Source of the DNA: Xanthomonas sp. NCPPB 1128
GTDB lineage: Bacteria; Pseudomonadota; Gammaproteobacteria; Xanthomonadales; Xanthomonadaceae
Assembly: GCF_001043115.1 (NCBI RefSeq)
Contig: NZ_LFME01000024.1
Location: 1 to 64,000 of the forward strand
Length of the DNA stretch: 64,000 nucleotides
Direction of reading: 5' to 3'
Of the stretch, positions 17,671-27,094 are shown one piece after another. A model generated the notes under the pieces. The model made no database searches. It saw only the letters and a list, made by a program, of their open reading frames with translations, and had not been told where the DNA came from. Each line of letters begins with the position of its first letter. Position 1 is the first letter of the stretch. The position numbers were made by a program, and so were the translations under genes.

Positions 17671-17994
17671 GCGCTCCTTCCATGGCCTGATGTTCTCCTC
17701 CACTCTCGGCGCAACCTACTTCGGTTCGGGCTTCGGCGGAAGTGAAAAAGACAGATAGGAGGGACATGGTACGAAAAGCCAGTCAACTGGACACTCATCG
17801 GCAACGGCATTGGACACCGCAGCTACATGAACTGGATGCTTGAACCAACGTCTAGTCGGAGCGAGATTGATCGGAGAAGATGACTGCTATCGACACAAAG
17901 CGGGCATCGGTTGGGCGTCGGTCATGGGTCTAGGATGCTGGGTAAGGTCGATGTCCCACAGTCATCCTTAGCTCGGACGACCTAAGGCCGTTGC
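17671..17994. other. Intergenic region, no supported gene
   Basis: No gene or clear hairpin is seen. The gap is long enough for an independent promoter for the SEC-C gene, for example in the less GC-rich 17740-17880 part. Confidence 0.3.
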
Positions 17995-20619
17995 TCAGCG
18001 GTTCTGCAATGCTTCTAATGCTGCGTCTAATGCAGTGACGGACTCCACTATTGTGCGCACAGTGGCACGGTCAAATTCGTGGTCACGCTGGGCGTCGTGC
18101 ACGCCGCTGTTGAGGTATCCCCACTCGATACTGGCGCCGTTGACATTGAGCAGTGCCGCGAGCGCGGCGACCGCCTGCGGCGCCCCGACGTGCTGTGCAG
18201 CGATCCGATCGATCGCCGATCGAAGTTTGCTGCACTTGTTGTTCAACTCCCAAGGTGAGCGCGGTCCACCCAGCTTGATGTCGATTCGACCGTCCGCCCG
18301 CCGGCCCAACCATGTCCAGAGGCGGTCCGTCAGACTCTCCAGCGCCGGCCGCGCCTGGCGCAGCGCTTCGCGCTTCTCGTCGGCGGCCAACGCCTGCTGG
18401 GCCAGCAGCACGTAGTTCTTCGTCGGCGGGTCGCTGTCGACGCGTAGCTCGTGCTCTCCCTGATGCGGGAGGAACTTGTAGCGCTTGATGACTGCCGCAC
18501 GCCGCACGCCCAGCTCCTGCTGGATACGGTGCAGGAATTCCTCGGCGTGGGAGGTGAGGATGACCTGCTTGCCGTCGAGCAGACCGTCCTCGAAGAAGGT
18601 GCGCCAGATGCCATCGCGGTGGTCGTCGTCGATCGCGTTGACGACGTCGTCGAAGATGACCACGGGGCAGCCCTGCGCGATGTTCTTGGCGAGCAGGATC
18701 GCCAGGCCAAGACATTTGATGTGCCCTTCGCTGAAGACGATGAGCGCGTCGTAGCGCATGCCCGGCTCCCCCGCGAACTCCACTTCGATCTTGCCGTTCT
18801 CCGCCACCGGCAACCACAGAGCGTGCAGCAGATCGCCGGGCGGATCGGCTCGGTTTAATGCGTTGTAAAGATGCCGGGCCTGTTCGCCCAGCCCCTGCAG
18901 CAGCACACCCGGCAGAGCGGTCAGGTAGGCCTGGATCTCGGGCAGGAAGCGGTCGTAGGCGGCTTTGATCCGCTGATGGTGCGCCACTACCGGCACTTCG
19001 GCCGCGACAGCCAGGATCAGCTCGCGGTTTGCCTCGTCGAACTGGGCTACGGTCTGGCGGGCGGCCGCCAAGTCCTGATCGGCCGTCGAGCGCAGGGTCC
19101 GCAGCCGTTCGATCTCTAACTGGTGCTGCTGCAGTCGGTCCCGCTCCTGAGCCAGCGCGCCGCGCTGGGCATGCACGACGCGCGCCTGCGCGTCGAAGCC
19201 CTCGATGATGTCGGCGATCCGCAACAAGGTTTGCCAGGCGCGCTGGTCACCGTCGACCCACGCGCCGAGCCAGTTGCCCGCAGCCGTGGGAGGCAGCAGC
19301 GGCAGGCCTGCGGCATGCAGTTCGGCAGGACAGGCGGCCGCAGTCGCCACAAGCACGCGGCGAATTTCATCCCATAGAGCTCTGACCGCCTCGCTCAGCT
19401 GCGTCCGAAGCCCGGTCTCCTGCTGCTGGAGGGCCGCCAGTTGTGCGAGCTGGTCCAGACCCGTTCGAGCCCTGGCAAACGGATCTTGCGCCACGGCGGC
19501 CAGTCCTGTGCCGCAGGCGGGACACGCGGTCGCACCGTCGGCCAGGGCCAGTACGGCCTCGTAGAGCTTTGCGTACGACACCTCGCCGGCGCGGGCCGCG
19601 AGTTGCGAGGACGACGCCTGCCACAGTCCCTGGATGCGGTAAGCCTCTGCCAGCAACGCCTGCAGGCGGGCTTGGGTCACCTCGTGAATGGCAGGCGGGT
19701 TGGCGTCCAGCTGTGCCTGGACATACGGCAACCGCCCCTGCTGTTGCGGCGTACCGAGGAGCCAGTCCACGCAGGCCTGGAAGGTCGTGCCGGGCGATAT
19801 GCGCTGCGCCAGGGCTTGCTCCTGGCCCTCGACCGCTGCGAGCTTTTGCGGGTAGGCGGCGATCGTCTGCTCGGAGTTCGCCAACTGCAGGCGACGCTGT
19901 GCCAGCTCCGCCGCCTGGACGCCGGCAAGCATCAGGTCCTGATCGAGCGAGGGGTTGAAGCCGCGCACGAACTCGCTGAACTGGTCCACGCCGAACAGGG
20001 TTGCGATGAGCTGACGCTGATCGCTCGGGGTGCGCGCGGCGATGCGGGCGAAGTCGTCGAGGCGGTTCTTCTCGATGAAGCAGAAGCGGTACTCGGCTTC
20101 ATCGGGCTGGACGGCCTGCGCCTCGTCCGCCGTCTTGGACGACAGGACTGGGGCGACGTGGCGGCGCAGGCGCGCGTTGTTGCAGTAGGTTCGTTGGTCG
20201 ACCCGCTTGGCCTGCGCTTCGCTGATCGAACCGAGCATCGCAACTTCCAGGGCCTCGCAGAAGCTGCTCTTGCCCGTGCCGTTGGCACCGTAGACCAAGG
20301 TGATGTCATGGCTGAGGTCGAACGTCTCCTGCCGCATGAATCCGCGAAACGGCCCGACCTCGAGCTGGTGCAGTCTCCCAAGCGCCGGCCCGGTCTCGGG
20401 GCCACGGGCGTTCCCGTCGTACGCGACAGCTGTCCGCGCCAGATGGGCGATGGCTAGCGGCGCCAGGCGCGTGGAACGCCCGCGGCGCACAGCACCGACC
20501 TCGGAAAGTGGTTGCAGGTGATCGAGCACCAGATGTGCGAGCCGCCGCACGTCGTCGTGCACGTGTCGCTGGGCTAAGTGCGCCATGAAACCGTGGTATT
20601 CCGAACGAATGCTTGCCAT
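17995..20619 (-). CDS. Rad50/SMC-like ABC ATPase, predicted defence effector
   Basis: An 874-aa ABC-type ATPase with a Rad50-like layout. Walker A GANGTGKSS is at residues 111-119, and long helical coiled-coil arms flank a CPACG zinc-hook-like motif at 366-370. The signature FSEGHIKCLG is at 629-638, Walker B VVIFDD at 653-658, and a switch His in LTSHAEEF near 690. About 95 residues precede the ATPase, more than in Rad50 itself. The C-terminal 150 residues (LNSGVHDAQRDHEFD...) form an extra domain I do not recognise, similar in style to RloC-like or retron-type ATPases. The start ATG has AGGGG upstream. The DUF3800 gene ends 99 nt upstream on the same strand. Inferred role: nucleic-acid-sensing ATPase of an anti-phage pair. 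Confidence 0.8.
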   Translation of the reverse strand: MASIRSEYHGFMAHLAQRHVHDDVRRLAHLVLDHLQPLSEVGAVRRGRSTRLAPLAIAHLARTAVAYDGNARGPETGPALGRLHQLEVGPFRGFMRQETFDLSHDITLVYGANGTGKSSFCEALEVAMLGSISEAQAKRVDQRTYCNNARLRRHVAPVLSSKTADEAQAVQPDEAEYRFCFIEKNRLDDFARIAARTPSDQRQLIATLFGVDQFSEFVRGFNPSLDQDLMLAGVQAAELAQRRLQLANSEQTIAAYPQKLAAVEGQEQALAQRISPGTTFQACVDWLLGTPQQQGRLPYVQAQLDANPPAIHEVTQARLQALLAEAYRIQGLWQASSSQLAARAGEVSYAKLYEAVLALADGATACPACGTGLAAVAQDPFARARTGLDQLAQLAALQQQETGLRTQLSEAVRALWDEIRRVLVATAAACPAELHAAGLPLLPPTAAGNWLGAWVDGDQRAWQTLLRIADIIEGFDAQARVVHAQRGALAQERDRLQQHQLEIERLRTLRSTADQDLAAARQTVAQFDEANRELILAVAAEVPVVAHHQRIKAAYDRFLPEIQAYLTALPGVLLQGLGEQARHLYNALNRADPPGDLLHALWLPVAENGKIEVEFAGEPGMRYDALIVFSEGHIKCLGLAILLAKNIAQGCPVVIFDDVVNAIDDDHRDGIWRTFFEDGLLDGKQVILTSHAEEFLHRIQQELGVRRAAVIKRYKFLPHQGEHELRVDSDPPTKNYVLLAQQALAADEKREALRQARPALESLTDRLWTWLGRRADGRIDIKLGGPRSPWELNNKCSKLRSAIDRIAAQHVGAPQAVAALAALLNVNGASIEWGYLNSGVHDAQRDHEFDRATVRTIVESVTALDAALEALQNR

Positions 20620-20718
20620 GCAGCCCCTCTACACAGAAGGACGCTCTGAGCGGCGTCCTTGGCGTTGTTGATCGGCCACCCGCGCCCGGGCGCTGGCTGG
20701 CCTTGTTTCCATTCGTGG

Positions 20719-21771
20719 TTACGGCTGGTGGAAGTTCTTGGCGAAGTAGTCGATGAGCTGTCCCGCCTGGGTTCCCTGGCGGAAGCGCTTCTGCTCCTCG
20801 AAATCGATCGAGGGCAACATGTGGATCAATTGGTGATCGGCGTACATCGCCATGACCTTATGGGCATCCAGCGCCCCGGCGCGTTGTCCGGTCAGCGTGT
20901 TGGCCGCCTCGATGGCCGCGCCGATCATCACGTCCGCCAGTTGCACCGCCGGACTGGACTTGGAATCGACCTGGGTCACCGACTGCAGTTTGAGCGGGAA
21001 GGTGAGGCTTGCGATCTCCGATTGGCGGAATGTGATCACGTCCTCGTGGCGTATGTAGCGCTGCAGAAGATCGTGATAGGTGAGCAGGTTCTTCGACTGA
21101 TCGTGCTCGACCTGATAAGGACCGCCGGCCATCGCTTCCATCCGACTGACCAAGGACTGCAGGACCACGAAGGCCGCATCGGTGCTGACGCCTGCGGTGG
21201 CGATTGCCGCCAGGCATTCAGGGGCACAGAACTGCGCAAGCGGGCCGAGCGCCTCTGGCAGCTCTCGCCAGCGCGACGCACGGGCCGCTTCCACCAGCGC
21301 CGCGAGCGATTCGGGGCTCTTTTCTTTCACCGCGCTCTGGAAGCATGCCAGCAAACGGTCGAGCGCGCCTGGCCCGAGAAGCGTCGGCCCTACCGTGTAC
21401 AGCAACGACGCGAGCGAATAGTTCTGCCCGTCTTCGTAGAAGTCCATCCCGCGCTCGTAGTAGAACGGCTCTACCGCATAGTCGAGGAACATCAACAGCA
21501 GCAGGTAGCGTTTGTCGCAGACGTAGGTCACGCACTTGTGATGGTTCAACAAGTCGCGCTGCAGCGCCATCAGGCGGCAGTGATTGGCGGGACGGCGGGC
21601 CAACGCCCGGTACTTGAGTTCGCTGGCCTGCAGCGTTGGAAAGTGCTCCCGGATCAGGCGCCTGGCCTCGTCGTCACTGATGGCGATCGCCGTCGCACCT
21701 TGAAATCTCTGCTCCGGGTTCAGCAGGTCAAAGCCTGTGTAGCCGCTTTCGTCGATTCGGAAGCACCCCAA
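20719..21771 (-). CDS. DUF3800 protein (RNase H-like fold), partner of the ATPase
   Basis: A 350-aa protein. The DUF3800 signatures are FRIDESGYTGFDLL at the N-terminus and DSKSSPAVQLADVMIGA near residue 265, each carrying the acidic residues expected of an RNase H-like active site. A KYRAL motif follows the first strand region. The start must be a TTG at 21771 after GGGGGCTGGAAC, because a stop lies upstream and no ATG precedes the DESG motif. It is upstream of and on the same strand as the Rad50-like ATPase. DUF3800 proteins often sit in defence islands; a nuclease role is inferred from fold and motif, not proven. Confidence 0.75.
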   Translation of the reverse strand: MGCFRIDESGYTGFDLLNPEQRFQGATAIAISDDEARRLIREHFPTLQASELKYRALARRPANHCRLMALQRDLLNHHKCVTYVCDKRYLLLLMFLDYAVEPFYYERGMDFYEDGQNYSLASLLYTVGPTLLGPGALDRLLACFQSAVKEKSPESLAALVEAARASRWRELPEALGPLAQFCAPECLAAIATAGVSTDAAFVVLQSLVSRMEAMAGGPYQVEHDQSKNLLTYHDLLQRYIRHEDVITFRQSEIASLTFPLKLQSVTQVDSKSSPAVQLADVMIGAAIEAANTLTGQRAGALDAHKVMAMYADHQLIHMLPSIDFEEQKRFRQGTQAGQLIDYFAKNFHQP

Positions 21772-21939
21772 GTTCCAGCCCCCTATAGCAAGACGGATTC
21801 AGATGATGATACGGCCAGTAGCGACATCGGACTGCGTACAAAGACCGCCCTTGGGCGGTAGCTGGCGTCAGTCTGACGTGGCAGTATCCGGCATGTGGTA
21901 GTTCTCTGCGCGTAAGTTAAACTCATCAAGGAGGATGGA

Positions 21940-22461
21940 ATGAACCGAATAGTTAGTGCTTTTCTGGCTGCTCTGTCGACCACCGCGGCTTCTTCGCTTC
22001 CGCCGTGGCCAGAAAAATGGTGGGCCTACATGGCCTCATACGCTGACAGACCAGGCTCGATTCGGCTGAATCTAGCACTGCGCAAAGTCGCTCCCCAGGT
22101 CGACTATCCCCACTTGGTCGTCACCGGACCCACTTACAAAACCAGCCGAAGTGATGGTCTGCCAGACAAAGATGACCTCAAGCGCTTGAATGATTTGCAA
22201 GAGCGGATCGTTGAAGAAGTTGCGAAGCACACACCTTGCGTTTACGCGGGAACATTCACTCACAACTTTGAGCAGCTGCACTACGTTTACGCGAAGAGTG
22301 AGGTGGGAGTACAGAGAGCGCTTGCGGATGTCTATGCTCGGCATTGCTCAGGATGCAAGTTCTATACGAACATCAAGCAAGATCCGTCTTGGCTCAACTA
22401 CTCGGAATTCTTATTTCCGAACCAAGCCACTCGCGAGCACTATGGCTTATATCTCAATTAA
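21940..22461 (+). CDS. DUF695 domain protein
   Basis: A 173-aa protein with AAGGAGG just before the ATG. The pattern WWAYMASYADRPGSIRLNLALRKVAPQVDYPHLVV ... SDGLPDKDDLKRLNDLQERIVEEV ... CVYAGTFTHNFEQLHYVYA is characteristic of DUF695, a small domain of unknown function common in proteobacteria. The first 19 residues (MNRIVSAFLAALSTTAASS) could be a signal peptide, which would place it in the periplasm. It stands alone, divergent from the DUF3800 operon. Confidence 0.8.
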   Translation: MNRIVSAFLAALSTTAASSLPPWPEKWWAYMASYADRPGSIRLNLALRKVAPQVDYPHLVVTGPTYKTSRSDGLPDKDDLKRLNDLQERIVEEVAKHTPCVYAGTFTHNFEQLHYVYAKSEVGVQRALADVYARHCSGCKFYTNIKQDPSWLNYSEFLFPNQATREHYGLYLN

Positions 22462-22675
22462 TTGGAGCTAAGACTTTGCTCTGGCCGCTAAGGACGGACC
22501 AAGTAGCGGAAGTCTTATCTTGGCCGAAAGCGGACCTCGTCGATTACAGTGAAGCAACCTGCTACGACGCGTGAGACCAATCTGACGGTGCGCGCATGGC
22601 GCACGTCCACGCAAAAATCTGGGCGAGCGCCCCTGACCGGGAGCCCGCCCACGACCTAACTCGATCAGGTCAGGT

Positions 22676-23764
22676 CTAGCGCTCCTCGATTGCGGCGAAC
22701 AGCTGAGCTGCCTCTTCTTTGGCGCGTCTGTTCTCCTCGGCCGCGAGCGGAGCCAGTTCGATCCCGTCGACGCCCCCGACATACGCTGGCCCGCCGACTT
22801 CGTCGTCATACGGAGTGCCGTTCTCTTTGATCGCTTGATGCCGGTCCTGGCCCAGGTCCTGACCCAGCATGCGCGACAGGTGCATCCAGACCCAGGCGCG
22901 GAAGGGTGTCTCGCCCCGGTCTTCGATGAGCTCGCGCATGGCGGACACCTCACCTTCGCGTGCGAGCGCGGTCAGCCATTGGTACGCGAGCTCGGGTCGG
23001 CCATGTGCATCGGCTAGGTCAGCCATGTCGTACGGATCCATTTCATCCGACGGCTCGAGCTCGAGCATCGAAGGATCGCCGTATCGCTCTGCGGTGACCA
23101 GCATCGCGCGCCTGTCCCCACCCCGGGCCGCCGCAAGGAGGTGGTACCGATGTTTCGCCACCACCCGAACAAACGTACCTGCGCCCGCGGCGAACTCCGC
23201 GAAGCTCACTGGCTCGGCCGACCACTGAGCACGCCGGCGCAGCTCGCGACCGAAACGGCGGTCGTCCTCGTCTGGCAGGCCCCCATACGGCTCGAGCATG
23301 TACGCGGTCGCCAAGTGCGCAGCGGCTATGCCGCGGGCTGCGGCGGTCTCCAACCCTTCGAGCAGTAATGGAAGCTCGCCGAGCAGTGCATCACCCCCTT
23401 GCTGCATGCGGCTGATCAGGCCGATCGACAGCCACTTGGCAACGACGGCCGACTCCGCCTCGTCAGCTTCCGCCCACTCGTCTTCATCATTCCCGAGCGC
23501 GGAAATCAGCTCCTCAAAACGCACCGGCGCGTAGCCGGATGCGCCAAGAAGGTTGACCAAGCCTTGGGCTGCGCGCGCCGCCTCGTCGGGTGACAGCCCA
23601 AATTGCAGACACCGCTGGATGACGCGGTCCTCATCCGGCGCGAGGCCGGTATCGCGCCAGGCCACGTCGCACCACGCGGCTTGGTGATGGAACGCGGCAT
23701 GGGTTGCGTATCCAGCGGCCGCAGCCAGCAGCTCATGGACCTGGCTGCGGGTAAGCGACGCCAA
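22676..23764 (-). CDS. Helical-repeat (Sel1/TPR-like) hypothetical protein
   Basis: A 362-aa Ala-rich, acidic protein. The N-terminus MASLTRSQVHELLAAAAGYATHAAFH is a recurring Xanthomonadaceae motif preceding helical repeats. The later part has Sel1-like helices: AARGGDRRAMLVTAERYGDPSMLEL, LADAHGRPELAYQWLTALAREGEVSAMRELI and RAWVWMHLSRMLGQDL. There is no signal peptide. No enzymatic motif is seen, so a protein-protein interaction role is inferred. The start is not supported by a strong ribosome site. Confidence 0.65.
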   Translation of the reverse strand: MASLTRSQVHELLAAAAGYATHAAFHHQAAWCDVAWRDTGLAPDEDRVIQRCLQFGLSPDEAARAAQGLVNLLGASGYAPVRFEELISALGNDEDEWAEADEAESAVVAKWLSIGLISRMQQGGDALLGELPLLLEGLETAAARGIAAAHLATAYMLEPYGGLPDEDDRRFGRELRRRAQWSAEPVSFAEFAAGAGTFVRVVAKHRYHLLAAARGGDRRAMLVTAERYGDPSMLELEPSDEMDPYDMADLADAHGRPELAYQWLTALAREGEVSAMRELIEDRGETPFRAWVWMHLSRMLGQDLGQDRHQAIKENGTPYDDEVGGPAYVGGVDGIELAPLAAEENRRAKEEAAQLFAAIEER

Positions 23765-24569
23765 GCCCGCGCCCGAAGGTGCGCATGGACATGAAACGCG
23801 TATTGCTTGATTTTCATGACTCGTCCTCGATGGCCAAGCCGATCCGGGTCAGGCGCACACGTTTAAGTCCCCGGCAGCTGGCCAGAAGAAGAGTCGATCA
23901 GGGGTTGCGGCCTGTTTTTGCTCGTGTGCAAGCATGGCGGGCGCCGCGGCCAGTGTATGCCGTCTGCTATCGGGATTCCAAGCGCGCACTGCAACTGCGC
24001 GCACTGGTGTCCTGCGTCACCGTTCCAGCTGTGGCTGACCGCCTAACGGCGCCGACCAGCGAGGTCCGATTCAGACCCAAAGCGGGATCTGCCCGGGGCA
24101 CCTATGGAGTTCAGCTGGAGCCGACCATCCTCCCAGCGCCTACCAGCCAGTGTCCGCCTCCGACCCTTAGCGGTCATTACGGCCTCCACCAAAGGTTGCT
24201 GGCCGGCACCCACTGCGCTTGGAGGTCGGCCGGAAGCAGTTGTGGGCTGTAATCAACGTGATGGTAGCGGGCCATGACATTCCCTTGCCGTGATGGATCG
24301 GGCGTAGCAGCATGGGCGGAGGTCTTCTTCAGCTTCGTTCGGCGCAATTCGCCCAATTTAGTCGGCCCTGGGAGATCTGCCAGCGCTCAGCCAAGGAAAG
24401 CTGCGTAGCCGGCGCGGCTGTGAGGTAGATTGACGGCATCCCAGTATCCCGGGTCTTGTCGATGCCGGCGGCCGCAGCGACGCGCTCATGGCGCTAAATC
24501 CGCCCGCACACCGCCACGCCGACAGGCGCAAAAACACGGCGCTAATGCCGCGACGCGGCATCACCCACG
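23765..24569. other. 805-bp region without supported gene
   Basis: A + strand frame at 23779-24252 has no family and no ribosome site and is rejected. The stretch holds degenerate intergenic sequence (for example TCAGACCCAAAGCGG near 24072) that resembles repeat-derived Xanthomonas spacer. It may be the old edge of the inserted region, but no attachment site is visible. Confidence 0.4.
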
Positions 24570-25814
24570 CTACCGGCTTCGGGCCTGTTCAGCCTCCGCC
24601 CCGGCCGCTGCGAGCGCCGGCGGGCGCTGGCGAATGCCGCCGTAGCTCAATCGCCGCCACAGCCACTCCACCGGGCCGATGCTGAAGCGCGCCAACCACC
24701 AGCGGCTGCTGATCACCTGCATAGCGAACAGCAGCACGCCCAGCGCCAGCGCCAGGTCGAGCGGCATCCGCCCGTACTGGCCCAGACCGAAGCCGTAGAA
24801 GATCCATGTGCAGACCAGCGACTGCAGCAGGTATTGGGTCAGCGCCATGCGACCGAGCGGCGCGAACACACCCAGCCACACGCGCCAGCGCGATCGCTGC
24901 AGCAGCAACAGGATGCCGGCCGCGTAGCCCAGAGTCAGCGCGAACTTGGCGAGGAAGAATGTCGCCTTGATCAAGACCCGCAGCGGCTGCAGTGCCAGCT
25001 GATTCACCCAGGCATGCTGCGCCTCCTGCGGCACCGCGTTGGCCACCAGCCCGAAGCTGAAGCAGAGCACGAAGACCTGCCGCAGCCGCCGCCGATGCGC
25101 GTCCGGCGCCGAAAGCCATCCGCCCTTCCAGGCCGCAACGCCGACGATGAAGAACGGCGCCAGGATGACGAAGCGATCGGCGATACGCATCGGGCCGATC
25201 ACATGCAGCGTTTCCCACCATCGGTATTGCAGGGCGTCGAGCCACCCACCTTGCCCGTAGTGCTGGAGACCAAGGGTGTAGGTTTGCGCCGGCGGCAGAT
25301 CCGTTGCAAGCGCCAGCATCGGCCCGGCAATCACCGCCGAGACGATCAGCACCACCGGGATCGCCCACAGCACCCGGCCGGCCGGCAGCCGCAGGAAGGG
25401 CAGAACCATCAAGCTGATCAGTGCGTAGTCGAGCAGGATGTCGACGTTCCACAACAAGAACGTGTGCGCGCTGCCCAGCAGGGCGAGCACCGCGCTGCGA
25501 CGCAGCGCAAACGGCCAGGGCGACTGACCCTTGTCGGACGCACGATCGGCCTGGATGGCGAGCCCGGCACCGAACAGGATCGACAGCAGCGCCGCCGCCT
25601 TGTTCTCCAACAGCACCCTAACGAGGTCGCCGGCCAAGCCACCGAAGTCTCCCAGCGGATAGGCGACCCCGGCTTGCCGCGCCAAATCGGCACCGCAGAA
25701 GTAACCGATATTGACCAGCAGCACGCCGAACAAGGACAGGCCGCGCAGCACATCCAACTGCAACAACCGTTCGCCGCGAGCGACCGGGTCTTGCGACACA
25801 ACTTTCGTAGACAT
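24570..25814 (-). CDS. DUF418 (YeiB-like) membrane protein
   Basis: A 414-aa polytopic membrane protein. The N-terminal LDVLRGLSLFGVLLVNI, then LFGAGLAIQADRA, and a C-terminal RWWLARFSIGPVEWLWRRLSYG are hallmarks of the DUF418/YeiB family. About ten hydrophobic helices are visible, including LALGVLLFAMQVI. The family is related to acyltransferase-like membrane proteins; its substrate is unknown. It lies 26 nt downstream of a TetR regulator on the same strand and is probably controlled by it. Confidence 0.85.
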   Translation of the reverse strand: MSTKVVSQDPVARGERLLQLDVLRGLSLFGVLLVNIGYFCGADLARQAGVAYPLGDFGGLAGDLVRVLLENKAAALLSILFGAGLAIQADRASDKGQSPWPFALRRSAVLALLGSAHTFLLWNVDILLDYALISLMVLPFLRLPAGRVLWAIPVVLIVSAVIAGPMLALATDLPPAQTYTLGLQHYGQGGWLDALQYRWWETLHVIGPMRIADRFVILAPFFIVGVAAWKGGWLSAPDAHRRRLRQVFVLCFSFGLVANAVPQEAQHAWVNQLALQPLRVLIKATFFLAKFALTLGYAAGILLLLQRSRWRVWLGVFAPLGRMALTQYLLQSLVCTWIFYGFGLGQYGRMPLDLALALGVLLFAMQVISSRWWLARFSIGPVEWLWRRLSYGGIRQRPPALAAAGAEAEQARSR

Positions 25815-25840
25815 AACTACTCTTTCAGTAAGACACTGAC

Positions 25841-26398
25841 TCAGTTCGCCGGCGCGATGCCGAGCACTCGCGCCGCCATGTTTTTTGCCCGCGTGGCGGG
25901 GGTCGGATTTCCTTCGCGAACCGCGGTGACCACGGCCCCGTCGAACAGCAGCATGAGATCGCCGGCCGCGCTTTCGTCCAGCCCGGCCGCTCGCAACAAA
26001 CGGGCGAAGTAGGCCTCAAAGCGGTGCTTGTGCGCAGCCGCAGCCCGATGCAGTGCGTGGCTGGGCGGCGGCGTCTCGGCGATGGTGTTGAGGAAGGCGC
26101 AACCGCGGTAGTCGGGGCTGGCCAGGCGCATCGCCAAGGCGTCGAACACTGCCAGCGGCCGCAGATTTGCATCGGGCGCCAAGCGCTCGACCTCCTGCTC
26201 GAACCAGGCGCAGAGTCGTTCGTCGCGCCGCTCCAGCACTGCCAACGCCAGACCTTCCTTCGACCGAAAGTGCCGATAGAAGCTCATGCGGGCGACTTCC
26301 GCGGTGCTGATGATGGCGTCTACGCCGACCGCCTGAATCCCCTGCCGATAGAAGAGATTGGTGGCGACATCCAGGATGCGCTCGCGAACCTTGCTCAT
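25841..26398 (-). CDS. TetR-family regulator of the DUF418 gene
   Basis: A 185-aa protein from ATG 26398, with GGAG a few nt upstream; a GTG at 26404 is the alternative. The HTH is RERILDVATNLFYRQGIQAVGVDAII ... ARMSFYRHFRSKEGLALAV. The C-terminal ligand domain includes GCAFLNTIAE, a common TetR_C feature. It is co-directional with the DUF418 gene and likely represses both through the palindrome between its own -35 and -10. Confidence 0.9.
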   Translation of the reverse strand: MSKVRERILDVATNLFYRQGIQAVGVDAIISTAEVARMSFYRHFRSKEGLALAVLERRDERLCAWFEQEVERLAPDANLRPLAVFDALAMRLASPDYRGCAFLNTIAETPPPSHALHRAAAAHKHRFEAYFARLLRAAGLDESAAGDLMLLFDGAVVTAVREGNPTPATRAKNMAARVLGIAPAN

Positions 26399-26426
26399 GA
26401 TCACTCCGGCGGTGGATTTGCCGCGG

Positions 26427-26455
26427 ATGATATAGACCGATCGGTATCATTTCAA
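26427..26455 (-). promoter_or_regulatory. Promoter with embedded TetR operator
   Basis: On the minus strand TTGAAA (26450-26455) and TATCAT (26427-26432) are separated by exactly 17 nt. The perfect palindrome ACCGATCGGT (26436-26445) fills the spacer. This is the expected layout for TetR repression by blocking polymerase. Confidence 0.7.
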
Positions 26456-27094
26456 GTCGAGCGCAGGCCCACGACATCGCCGGGAGCAGGCGTGGCATCG
26501 CGTTTGGCTTGGCTGGCCCGGCGCCTGAATTCAGGCGGGTGCCGTGCTGGCGGCAAAGGTCCAGGCCTTGGCGTGGATCGTGCTGATCCTAGCCATCACG
26601 GATTACGCGGGGCCGGGCCAAACGTTTGATCGGTGTGCTACTGCCCTTAGTGGCCGGAAGGGATGCTCAGGGTTGCGAAGCGATCAGTAGGAACCTCCTG
26701 AAGTTCCTTCTTTCCGGCGAGGTCTCGCAGCACTTTCTGAACTTCTTCTTTTGGTCGGAAGTAGTCTGAGCAGGCAAGAGGCCGATGGCACGAAGATCCC
26801 GCCCTTGTTCCGACTTGGGCGCACAGCGATAGTGCAGAGCACGCAGCCCACTGCCACCCTCTCGGACGTTCAGAGTTGTCCAAAGACGTCCAGCAGCATC
26901 AGATGGAAAAGTGAGTCAAAGTGTGAGTCTAGATCGTAAATATATTTCGAAAAATTAATATTTTTCATGTGCTTAGCGTGCTAATTCGGTTGTTGGTGGG
27001 CCACAAGCATGCAAATCAATTTTGCCTGCTCTTAAAAAATAAGCGGGCGTGAAAAAAGTGAGCTTGGCCCCGGTTTTGGTGCGTTTTACTTGAG
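26456..27094. other. Low-GC intergenic region with gene fragments
   Basis: A minus-strand frame at 26647-26883 ends in DYFRPKEEVQKVLRDLAGKK, which looks like the end of a lost gene; no family is recognised. From 26915 to 27060 the DNA is much richer in A and T than elsewhere, with TAAATATATTTCG and AAAAATTAATATTTTTCAT. A hairpin-like element, TGCTCTTAAAAAATAAGCGG, lies at about 27029-27048 and has a relative at about 28760. Confidence 0.4.

Noticed and set aside
17995..20619. Identification of the ATPase as Rad50 or RloC
   Set aside because: SbcD/Mre11 is absent, the extensions differ from Rad50, and no RloC anticodon-nuclease motif is visible, so only a Rad50-like label is used.
23779..24252. 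157-codon + frame in the 23.8-24.3 kb gap
   Set aside because: No ribosome site, no family, and sequence resembling degenerate intergenic repeats.
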